This document shows positions 26,469-33,485 of a stretch of 64,000 bases of DNA, one piece after another. The stretch comes from HR10 sp964615335 (GTDB taxonomy: Bacteria > Acidobacteriota > Blastocatellia > HR10). The notes below the pieces were generated by a model that saw nothing but the letters and a program-made list of their open reading frames with translations, made no database searches and was not told the origin of the DNA. The stretch lies in NCBI GenBank assembly GCA_964615335.1, contig CAZTMT010000012.1, positions 42,651-106,650 on the forward strand, in the 5' to 3' direction. Every line of letters begins with the position of its first letter. Position 1 is the first letter of the stretch. Both the position numbers and the translations under genes were made by a program.

Positions 26469-26786
26469 ATGAACACGGGAGTCCTTTTGCAGGCCGGAAA
26501 CGCTTTCCTCTCGTTGGTTCCCTTGCTGGCGATCTTTCTCATCTTCTACGTGCTCATCATCCTCCCGGAACGCCGGCGCCGGAAGAAACTCCAGGAACTG
26601 ATCGCGAATCTCAAAGTCGGGGATAAGATCGTGACGACCGGAGGCATCTACGGGACCATCATCAGCCTGCGCGAGGATACGTTGGTCGTTCGCTCCGATC
26701 AATCGCGCCTGGAGATCGCCCGCAACGCGGTCATCGGTCTGCAGCAGCCGCGCCCGGAAGAGAGCGAGAGGGCGACGGCGAAATGA
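26469..26786 (+). CDS. yajC: preprotein translocase accessory subunit YajC
   Basis: A 105-residue single-span membrane protein: N-terminal helix (about 13-32), then the YajC signature (RRKKLQELIANLKVGDKIVTTGG) and a short charged tail. It associates with SecDF and the SecYEG translocon. Size and position between tgt and secD are canonical. Confidence 0.93.
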   Translation: MNTGVLLQAGNAFLSLVPLLAIFLIFYVLIILPERRRRKKLQELIANLKVGDKIVTTGGIYGTIISLREDTLVVRSDQSRLEIARNAVIGLQQPRPEESERATAK

Positions 26787-26821
26787 TCCCTCCGACACCA
26801 TAAGGGGCTTCGCCGGAGAGC

Positions 26822-28483
26822 ATGAGTCGGCGCGTGCGTAATCGCTTTCTTCTGATTGGGGGCGTCACGCTGATCAGTCTCTACCTTCTCTTTGGCCCCT
26901 TCTCCCTCCGCGATGCCTCCGGCAAGATCACTCCGAAGGCGATCGCGGCAAACTTCACCCTGAGCCGCCTGAAGAAGAATCTGTCCGAGAACATCAAGCT
27001 CGGTCTGGATCTCCGGGGAGGGAGCCATCTCATCCTTCAGGTTCAAACCGATGATGCCCTCCGCTCGGTCACGGCCGGCAATCTGGAGAAGGCCCGCTCG
27101 ATCCTCCAGCAAGCGGGCATCAAGTTCCAGAATCTCACCTCTCCGGCGCTGGGACGGATCGAGGTCGAGCTGGAAGACAGCGCCCAGATCGAGGACGCCA
27201 AGGCCCGCATCACCCTGGATTTTGGCCCCGGATGGACGGCCCGTAACGAAGGCAAGCGCCTCATCTTCGAGATGAAGGGCGAGGAAGAGCGCGACATCCG
27301 AGAACGCGCGACCGAACAGGCCATGCGCATCATCGAACAGCGCATCAATGCCTTCGGCGTCGCCGAACCGACGATCGCGCGGCACGGTCCCCCGACAAGC
27401 TATCAGATTCTGTTGCAACTGCCGGGCGTGGACGATCCCGAACGGGTGAAAAATCTCATCCGCGCGGAATCCCGCCTGGAGTTGAAACTGGTCCACAGCG
27501 GTCCTCATCCGAGCGAAGAGGAGGCCCGTCAGTCGCTCGGAGGCACTGTGCCTCCGGATAAGGAGATCTTGCCGGCCCGCGAACGGCGTCGCACCCCGGG
27601 CGCTCCTCCCGTGCAGTACTATGTCGTCGAGAAGACGCCCGTGATCACCGGCGATGACCTCCGCAATGCCCAGGCCGTTCCCTCTCAAACCGGTGGCACC
27701 GTCTACGAGATCCTTTTCTCGCTCCGTCCTTCAGGAGCCGAGCGGTTCTACACGGCGACAAGCGCCAACATCGGGAAGAATCTGGCCATTATCCTCAACA
27801 ATGAGATCAAAAGCGCGCCGACCATCCGCGATGCCATCCGCGACGAGGGGCGCATCGAAGGAGACTTCACGAAAGAGGAGGCCGAAGACCTCGCCCTGAC
27901 GCTCCGTTCGGGAGCCCTGCCGGCCCGCGTCACCTATTTGGAGGAGCGCACGGTTGGACCTAGTCTGGGAGCCGACTCCATCCGTCAAGGATTCGCGGCC
28001 TCTCTGGCCGGGCTGTCCGCCATTGTCATCTTCATGCTCTTTTACTACCAACTCTCGGGCGTGAATGCGGTCATCGGGCTCGTCCTGAACCTCGTTCTGC
28101 TTTTGGCGGCGATGCGCATTGTGGGCGCTGTGCTGACGCTGCCGGGGATCGCGGGCGTCGCCCTGACCATCGGAATGGCTGTGGATGCGAACGTGCTCAT
28201 CTTCGAACGCATCCGCGAGGAGTTGCGCAATGGGAAAGTCCCGGCCTCGGCTGTCGCCCTGGGCTTCGAGCGAGCTTTCACGACGATTTTCGATACGAAC
28301 CTCACGACGATCATCGCGGCGCTCTTTCTGTTCGTCTTCGGGACGGGACCGATCCGAGGATTTGCCGTCACGCTCACGGCCGGTCTGATCGCCAACTTCT
28401 TCACGGCGATCTTCGTGTCGCGAGCGATCTTCGAATGGGTCCTGGAACGCCAGGGCAGCCGGCCCGTGACGTTGAGCATCTGA
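26822..28483 (+). CDS. secD: protein translocase subunit SecD
   Basis: A 553-residue RND-type membrane protein that, with SecF, uses proton motive force to pull exported proteins out of SecYEG. It has an N-terminal helix, the family motif DLRGGSH (around residues 64-70), a large periplasmic region, and six membrane helices at the C-terminal end with GMAVDANVLIFERIREE, the conserved TM4 proton-path block. The upstream sequence GGAGAG serves as ribosome binding site. The gene is followed 6 bases later by secF, so the two subunits are separate here rather than fused. Confidence 0.95.
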   Translation: MSRRVRNRFLLIGGVTLISLYLLFGPFSLRDASGKITPKAIAANFTLSRLKKNLSENIKLGLDLRGGSHLILQVQTDDALRSVTAGNLEKARSILQQAGIKFQNLTSPALGRIEVELEDSAQIEDAKARITLDFGPGWTARNEGKRLIFEMKGEEERDIRERATEQAMRIIEQRINAFGVAEPTIARHGPPTSYQILLQLPGVDDPERVKNLIRAESRLELKLVHSGPHPSEEEARQSLGGTVPPDKEILPARERRRTPGAPPVQYYVVEKTPVITGDDLRNAQAVPSQTGGTVYEILFSLRPSGAERFYTATSANIGKNLAIILNNEIKSAPTIRDAIRDEGRIEGDFTKEEAEDLALTLRSGALPARVTYLEERTVGPSLGADSIRQGFAASLAGLSAIVIFMLFYYQLSGVNAVIGLVLNLVLLLAAMRIVGAVLTLPGIAGVALTIGMAVDANVLIFERIREELRNGKVPASAVALGFERAFTTIFDTNLTTIIAALFLFVFGTGPIRGFAVTLTAGLIANFFTAIFVSRAIFEWVLERQGSRPVTLSI

Positions 28484-28489
28484 GCGGTC

Positions 28490-29779
28490 ATGCGCGAGCT
28501 GATCAAAAATCCCAACGTGGATTGGATGGGCCTCAAAAGGGCCTTCATCCTCATCTCGCTCGTCCTGCTTCTGCTGGGGGGCGTCTCGGCCTTCACCCGG
28601 GGCTTCCGACTGGGCATTGACTTCGCCGGCGGGACCCTGGTGAATGTGAAGTTCAAAGGGACACCTCCGCCGGAAGAGCGTCTGCGTGCAGCGCTGGGCC
28701 AGCAAGGGATTGATCCGGGGAAGATTATCATTCAGCCGATCAGTGATCCGATCAGCGGGATCAAGAACGAGGTCCTCATTCGCCTGCCGCAGCAAGAGGC
28801 GAAGCCCGGGATGAAAGCGCCCGAGGAAAGCGAGCTGGACCGCGAGAAGCGGGCGATCCTGGCCGCGTTGAATACGTTCAATCCGCCTTCGGAAGCGGCG
28901 ACCAAAGCGGATCTGAACACGATCAGCCAAGATCGGTTGCAGGAGCTTCTTCTGGAAGCTGACCCTTTGCGTCTGATCCCGACCTCCGGGCGCGCGACGG
29001 CCGAACTCGAATATACTCGATATGCCCAGGCGATCCTGCAGTATCGGGATCGAGATCAGGGGGGCCTCTTTCCCGATATGGCAGCTCTGCGGGCTGTTCC
29101 GAACGTGCCAGAGGCTTTACTTCAGTGGATGCCGCAGCGCTTCTTCACGGGCCATGCGGCGGTGATCAGTGTGGAGATCGTCGGCTCGCAGATCGGAGAG
29201 GAACTTCGGCAGCGCGCCATCTCGGTCACGCTCGCTTCCCTGGCGGGCATGCTCCTGTACATCGCTTTCCGCTTCGAGTGGATCTACGGGGTGGCCGCCG
29301 TCATCGCCGTCTTCCATGATGTACTCATCACGCTCGGCATCTTCTCGCTTGTGCAGAAAGAGATCTCGCTCAACGTCGTGGCCGCCCTTCTGACACTGGT
29401 CGGATACTCGGTCAACGATACGATCGTCATCTTCGACCGCATTCGCGAGAATCTGAGGCTGCGGCGGCGAGAGGATCTGACGAAAATCGTCAACGAGAGT
29501 ATCAACCAGACGCTCTCGCGCACGATTCTCACCTCGGGATTGACTCTGCTGGCTGTGCTGGCACTCTACCTTTTCGGGGGCGAAGTGCTCAGCGGGTTTT
29601 CGCTCGCCCTGCTTGTGGGGATCATCGTGGGGACGTATTCTTCGATCGCCATTGCCAGCCCGATCATGGTCTGGTGGCAGAGATGGCAAGCGGAACGTCG
29701 GGCGCGGCGACCGGCCGTCCGAGCGCGAACGCCGGAGACCGTGGCTCGAAGGGAACGCCGCGCAACAGCCCCTCGCTGA
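28490..29779 (+). CDS. secF: protein translocase subunit SecF with enlarged periplasmic domain
   Basis: SecF partner of SecD, 429 residues. The N-terminal helix, GIDFAGGTL (43-51), VEIVGSQIGEELR (from about 218) and the TM4 block GYSVNDTIVIFDRIREN are all typical. Most SecF proteins are about 300 residues; here about 95 extra, charged, probably helical residues sit between the first periplasmic strands and the VGSQIG segment (about 100-212). The extra piece would lie in the periplasm, where SecDF grips substrate. A charged tail (Arg-rich, about 30 residues) follows the last membrane helix. It ends the tgt-yajC-secDF run. Confidence 0.93.
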   Translation: MRELIKNPNVDWMGLKRAFILISLVLLLLGGVSAFTRGFRLGIDFAGGTLVNVKFKGTPPPEERLRAALGQQGIDPGKIIIQPISDPISGIKNEVLIRLPQQEAKPGMKAPEESELDREKRAILAALNTFNPPSEAATKADLNTISQDRLQELLLEADPLRLIPTSGRATAELEYTRYAQAILQYRDRDQGGLFPDMAALRAVPNVPEALLQWMPQRFFTGHAAVISVEIVGSQIGEELRQRAISVTLASLAGMLLYIAFRFEWIYGVAAVIAVFHDVLITLGIFSLVQKEISLNVVAALLTLVGYSVNDTIVIFDRIRENLRLRRREDLTKIVNESINQTLSRTILTSGLTLLAVLALYLFGGEVLSGFSLALLVGIIVGTYSSIAIASPIMVWWQRWQAERRARRPAVRARTPETVARRERRATAPR

Positions 29780-29826
29780 GGTACGTGGTCGTGAAAAACA
29801 TCGGATCGGCAACAAGACGCGGGATC

Positions 29827-29855
29827 TTGACGGCCTGGGGAAGAGGCGGTATACT
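29827..29855 (+). promoter_or_regulatory. promoter of the TonB/ExbB/ExbD operon
   Basis: TTGACG (29827-29832), a spacer of exactly 17 bases and TATACT (29850-29855): one of the best promoter matches in the window. It leaves a leader of about 80 bases before the TonB-like gene. With the terminator at 33362-33400 it delimits one transcription unit. Confidence 0.72.
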
Positions 29856-29942
29856 TACTGCCGGTTGCTGGCCTGTGGAAGATGTTCCCGAGGGAGAGAG
29901 TGTGTCCCTTGACCCATCGGCATCACAAACATGGGGGGGCCT

Positions 29943-30701
29943 ATGTTCGAATGGTCTTTGATTGAGTCGACGACGCAGAAGCAACAGTCGCAGACCAAAT
30001 GGTTTTTCCTCGCGACGATGGTCGTCTACTCGTTCGTCGTGGTGACCTCTATTGTCGCGAGCATCATGCTCGTGAACCCGGAGCTGAAAGAACAGTTCAT
30101 TTCGGCGGCTCTTGTGGCGCCGCCTCCGCCCCCGCCTCCCCCGCCACCTCCTCCGCCGAGCGCCGCCGTTCCGGCGGCGACCAAAGTCGTCGTCGTGCCG
30201 ACGGAGTTCATCGCCCCCAAAGAAATCCCCAAGGAACTGCCTCCGGCTAATCTTCCCGTTGTTGCCGTCTCGGCAAGTGCGATGGGAGGAGTTCCGGGCG
30301 GGGTTCCCGGTGGCGTCCCCGGAGGCGTTATCGGAGGCGTGATGGGAGGCGTTCTGGGCAGCGTAGGACCGGTCGAAGCTCCTCCGCCCCCGCCACCTCC
30401 TCCGAAGAAGGAAGAAGCGCCGCGACGTGTCTCGCAGGGCGTCCTGCAGGGGAGTGCGATCCGGAGAGTCACTCCGGTCTATCCGGCCATTGCGCGGGCC
30501 GCTCGCGTTCAGGGGACTGTGCAAGTGGAAGTTGTCATTGACGAGGAGGGAAACGTCATCTCGGCTCAGGTGATCGAAGGACACCCGCTTCTGCGGCAGG
30601 CGGCTCTGGAGGCGGCCTGGCAGTGGAAGTTTCGACCGACACTGCTTAGCGGAGAACCCATCAAAGTGACGGGGATTCTCGTCTTCAACTTTAAACTCTA
30701 A
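29943..30701 (+). CDS. TonB-family energy transducer with polyproline and GGV-repeat linker
   Basis: A 252-residue inner-membrane/periplasmic protein. It has a cytoplasmic N-terminus, one membrane helix (about 22-43), a run of about 13 prolines (from about 61), a Gly-Gly-Val repeat segment (GGVPGGVPGGVPGGVIGGV, about 110-135), a second proline run, and a C-terminal TonB domain (RRVTPVYPAIARAARVQGT; ending in FNFKL). It transmits ExbB/ExbD motor energy to outer-membrane receptors such as the Oar-like one at 9273-12653. The ATG at 29943 follows a G-rich ribosome binding site; an ATG 12 bases earlier is possible. The collagen-like GGV run between two Pro blocks is unusual. Confidence 0.88.
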   Translation: MFEWSLIESTTQKQQSQTKWFFLATMVVYSFVVVTSIVASIMLVNPELKEQFISAALVAPPPPPPPPPPPPPSAAVPAATKVVVVPTEFIAPKEIPKELPPANLPVVAVSASAMGGVPGGVPGGVPGGVIGGVMGGVLGSVGPVEAPPPPPPPPKKEEAPRRVSQGVLQGSAIRRVTPVYPAIARAARVQGTVQVEVVIDEEGNVISAQVIEGHPLLRQAALEAAWQWKFRPTLLSGEPIKVTGILVFNFKL

Positions 30702-30718
30702 CGGGAGGGAAAAGACGT

Positions 30719-31459
30719 ATGAGCTACGGTGTGTTGCTACAACAGGGCTTCGGCGTGCTGTTGCAAGAGGGCGCGGGAGCTGTGGAGTTCACCCTCTGGG
30801 CGATGCTCCAGCGCCTGGGGACCGTGGGACTGGTGGTGATCATCATCTTGTCCCTGATGTCCATGTATTCGATCGCGGTGATGATCGAGCGGCTGCTCAC
30901 CTATTCGGCAGCCAAGAAGCAATCGCGCGAGTTCGCTCCGAAAGTCGCCGCGGCTCTGCGCGAGGGCCGTCTGGATGATGCGATCACGCTCTCGAGCAAG
31001 TACAAGAAGAGCCACCTGGCGATGGTCGTCAACGCCGGCCTGCAAGAGTTCCGTTCGCATCAGCTCTCGACCGATATCCCGGGCGAGATCGTCGAAGCCA
31101 CCCGGCGCGCGCTGCAGCGCGCGATCGCCATTAAGACGGCCGAATTCAAGCGCGGACTCTCGCAACTGGCGACTATCGGCTCGACGGCGCCTTTTGTCGG
31201 GCTGTTCGGCACGGTCATCGGGATCGTGAACGCCTTCCAGGGACTCAAGCAGGCCGAAACCGCCGGAATCGCCGCCGTCGCCGGAGGCATTTCGGAAGCG
31301 CTGGTGAACACGGCCTTCGGACTCTTCGTGGCCATTCCAGCCGTGTGGATGTTCAACTACTTCACCAACCGCATGGAGTCCTTCATCGTGGAGATGGAGA
31401 ACTCCTCGTCCGAGTTGGTGGACGTTGCGCTGATGCCCTTCTTGAAGCAAAGGAGCTGA
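30719..31459 (+). CDS. exbB: MotA/TolQ/ExbB proton channel family protein
   Basis: A 246-residue inner-membrane protein with three membrane spans: about 32-54, then a pair in the C-terminal half within the conserved block from ATIGSTAPFVGLFGTVIGI to AIPAVWMFNYF. It forms the pentameric proton channel around ExbD. The ribosome binding site is GGGAGG. The N-terminus carries a tandem octapeptide (YGVLLQQG / FGVLLQEG) written with different codons, so it is an old duplication rather than a recent slip. It lies between the TonB-like gene and two exbD genes. TolQ is the alternative, but the TonB-type partner favours ExbB. Confidence 0.92.
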   Translation: MSYGVLLQQGFGVLLQEGAGAVEFTLWAMLQRLGTVGLVVIIILSLMSMYSIAVMIERLLTYSAAKKQSREFAPKVAAALREGRLDDAITLSSKYKKSHLAMVVNAGLQEFRSHQLSTDIPGEIVEATRRALQRAIAIKTAEFKRGLSQLATIGSTAPFVGLFGTVIGIVNAFQGLKQAETAGIAAVAGGISEALVNTAFGLFVAIPAVWMFNYFTNRMESFIVEMENSSSELVDVALMPFLKQRS

Positions 31460-31465
31460 ACCCCT

Positions 31466-31909
31466 ATGGGAATGCAGGTCGGCGAGCGAAAAGGGGTCAT
31501 GGCCGAGATCAACGTCATCCCGATGGCCGATATCATGCTCGTGCTGCTCATCATCATGATGGTCGTCACTCCCTTCCTGCAAGCGGGTATTGCGGTGACT
31601 CTACCCAAGGCTCCTCACGGCGATGAGGATCCGGAAATCAACAAGGAGAGCGCGGTCGTTGTCGCGATCCCGATTGACGGGACGATCTATCTGGGACGCG
31701 ACCTGGTGAGCCAGAGCGAGCTGGAGACGCGCATTCAGCGCCTCATGGAAGCGCGCCCTCTGGATCAGCGCGTCGTCTACGTGAAAGCGGATAATCGCGT
31801 GCGATACGATAATGTCGTGGGAGTGATCAACGCCATTCGCAGCGCCGGCGTGGATCGCGTCGGGTTGGTCGTTGATCCGGGGAAGAGGACGAAAAAAGAA
31901 GGAGAATGA
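31466..31909 (+). CDS. exbD: biopolymer transport protein ExbD/TolR (first copy)
   Basis: A 147-residue single-span protein: a short cytoplasmic N-terminus, then INVIPMADIMLVLLIIMMV. The conserved proton-carrying Asp (MADIMLVLL) lies at the start of the helix, followed by a periplasmic domain ending in VGLVVDPGK. It sits 6 bases after exbB, so expression is coupled. It is distinct in sequence from the second ExbD downstream, so the motor may be heteromeric or the two may serve different tasks. Confidence 0.92.
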   Translation: MGMQVGERKGVMAEINVIPMADIMLVLLIIMMVVTPFLQAGIAVTLPKAPHGDEDPEINKESAVVVAIPIDGTIYLGRDLVSQSELETRIQRLMEARPLDQRVVYVKADNRVRYDNVVGVINAIRSAGVDRVGLVVDPGKRTKKEGE

Positions 31910-31921
31910 CGCCATATCGCG

Positions 31922-31960
31922 GGCCGAGGGACTCTGCGGCATCGCTGAGCGCACTCGGCC
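31922..31960 (+). other. hairpin between the two exbD genes
   Basis: GGCCGAG (31922-31928) pairs with CTCGGCC (31954-31960) around a 25-base interior that can pair further. It lies in the only sizeable gap (80 bases) of the operon and has no T-run, so it is more likely an mRNA processing or partial attenuation element than a terminator. Confidence 0.35.
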
Positions 31961-31989
31961 TCGTATCACTTCGCACGTGAGGGGAAACT

Positions 31990-32448
31990 ATGGCAATGCC
32001 GACGGGGAAGGAGGAATATAAGCGTCCGGAGGCGGCCAAGCCTCTGGTGGACATGAACGTCGTCCCGCTCATTGATATTCTGCTCGTGCTCCTGATCATT
32101 TTCATGGCCATCACACCCCTGAAGCCGAGCAAGCTCGAATCGAAGATTCCCGAAAAGCCTCCCGAGAATGTTGCCGTGAGTAATCCCTTAGCTCTGGTCA
32201 TCTCCGTGGAGGCCGATGCGTCGGGCCGGCTGTCGGGGCTCAAGCTCAACGTCGAGCCGGTGACCGAGGAGACGCTCGGGCAGAAGCTCCGGGAGATCAT
32301 CGCAGCGCGCCCTCCGGACCAGCGCTCCGTCTTCATTCGCGCTCCGCGCAATACGCTCTACGGGGAGGTCGTTCGCGTCATTGACATCGTCAAGGACGCG
32401 GGGGCTTCTCCCATCGGGCTGCAGATTGATGATCTGCCGGAGCGGTGA
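31990..32448 (+). CDS. exbD: biopolymer transport protein ExbD/TolR (second copy)
   Basis: A 152-residue ExbD homologue with MNVVPLIDILLVLLIIFMA (Asp at the helix start) and a periplasmic domain ending in IGLQIDDLPER. Compared with the first copy, the periplasmic part is richer in acidic and Pro residues and its membrane flank differs (TPLKPSKLESKIPEKPPEN). GAGGGG precedes the ATG. Two ExbD paralogues in one operon are known from several gliding or TonB-rich bacteria, where the second is needed for some substrates only. Confidence 0.92.
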   Translation: MAMPTGKEEYKRPEAAKPLVDMNVVPLIDILLVLLIIFMAITPLKPSKLESKIPEKPPENVAVSNPLALVISVEADASGRLSGLKLNVEPVTEETLGQKLREIIAARPPDQRSVFIRAPRNTLYGEVVRVIDIVKDAGASPIGLQIDDLPER

Positions 32449-32491
32449 TCTCCGGCTCGAACGCACTCTCGCGGAAAGAGGAGGACTGACG

Positions 32492-33331
32492 GTGAGGAAG
32501 AAGGGGCTCATCATTGCGATCCTGGTCTTCGTGGGAATTCTGATCACACTCGGAGCCACTCAGGGACCCGATTTCTACCGCATGGTCAAGGCGAAGGACC
32601 GGCTCAATAACGGAGCTGTCGCCTATGCCCGCGGCGATTATGACGAAGCGATTCGCCTCTTCAAGGAGGCGATGGACCTCTATCCCTCCATGGAGCAGGC
32701 GAAGCTCTACTATGCGGCCGGATTGTTCGCCAAGTTCAATATCACAAATGACAAGAATCTGGCGCTTGAGGCCCTCCGGATCTATGAGGAGATCCATCAG
32801 AAAGATCCCTCCAACGCTGATGCCATCGCCTATCTGGCTGTCATTCACAAGAACCTCGCCGATATGGCTGAGACCGAAGAAGAGCGAGAGCAGCACCTGG
32901 AGAAGTATCGGGCGTGGACGCTCAAGCGCTTGGATCTTCCCAACCTGGACAACAAAGCCAAGGCCGAGATCTACTACACGCTCGGACAGGGATACTGGCA
33001 GGAATCCTTCCAGCTCACGCAACCCTATCAGGTGAACCGCCCGCCGCAGCCGATCACCTGGAACGTGCCCGAGAGCGAGGTCCCCAAGGTCAAGATGCTC
33101 GTTCAGAAGGGGATGGAATATCTCAATAAAGCCGTCGAACTGAACCCCGAATACGGAGATGCCTGGGCGTACATCAATCTCCTCTATCGCGAACAGGCGA
33201 AAGTCGAAAAGGACCCCCGCGTGAGGGCCGAGCTGACGCGCCTGGCCGATCAGGCGCGCGATCGAGCGATCGAGTTGAACAAACGGCGGGAGGAGCAACA
33301 AAAACAGCAGCAAGCGCAGAAGTCCACATAG
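32492..33331 (+). CDS. membrane-anchored TPR protein at the end of the Ton operon
   Basis: A 279-residue protein with an N-terminal membrane anchor (GLIIAILVFVGILITLG) followed by tetratricopeptide repeats (GAVAYARGDYDEAIRLFKEAMDLYP is split over residues about 41-65; further repeats around 80-140 and 205-235). It ends in a Lys/Gln-rich tail. TPR arrays bind partner proteins; placed after TonB-ExbB-ExbD-ExbD and before the terminator, it probably scaffolds the motor or a receptor in the periplasm. I chose the GTG at 32492, with AGGAGG 7 bases upstream, over a longer ORF that starts inside exbD. Confidence 0.82.
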   Translation: MRKKGLIIAILVFVGILITLGATQGPDFYRMVKAKDRLNNGAVAYARGDYDEAIRLFKEAMDLYPSMEQAKLYYAAGLFAKFNITNDKNLALEALRIYEEIHQKDPSNADAIAYLAVIHKNLADMAETEEEREQHLEKYRAWTLKRLDLPNLDNKAKAEIYYTLGQGYWQESFQLTQPYQVNRPPQPITWNVPESEVPKVKMLVQKGMEYLNKAVELNPEYGDAWAYINLLYREQAKVEKDPRVRAELTRLADQARDRAIELNKRREEQQKQQQAQKST

Positions 33332-33361
33332 GCTCCCGAGACTCTTGTGCGCGCTTGAAAG

Positions 33362-33400
33362 TGGGGGATTCACCTGAGGTGAATTCGCCCCCCTTTTTTA
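33362..33400 (+). terminator. rho-independent terminator of the Ton operon
   Basis: GGGGG plus ATTCACC (33363-33374) pair with GGTGAAT (33378-33384) and CCCCC (33388-33393) across a TCG bulge, with loop TGA, followed by six T (33394-33399). It is the clearest intrinsic terminator in the window. Confidence 0.88.
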
Positions 33401-33419
33401 TTCCCGAACGAAGCCCCGG

Positions 33420-33450
33420 CTGGTCTCAAGAGACCGGCATCCGATAGAAT
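33420..33450 (+). promoter_or_regulatory. possible regulated promoter of rel/spoT
   Basis: The inverted repeat GGTCTC (33422-33427), AA, GAGACC (33430-33435) lies where a -35 would be, 9 bases upstream of a TAGAAT -10 (33445-33450). The -35 itself is poor, so an activator or repressor bound to the repeat is plausible. Confidence 0.4.
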
Positions 33451-33485
33451 AGAAGCGGACTGTCCGGCGAAGGAGGCGGAAGCGG

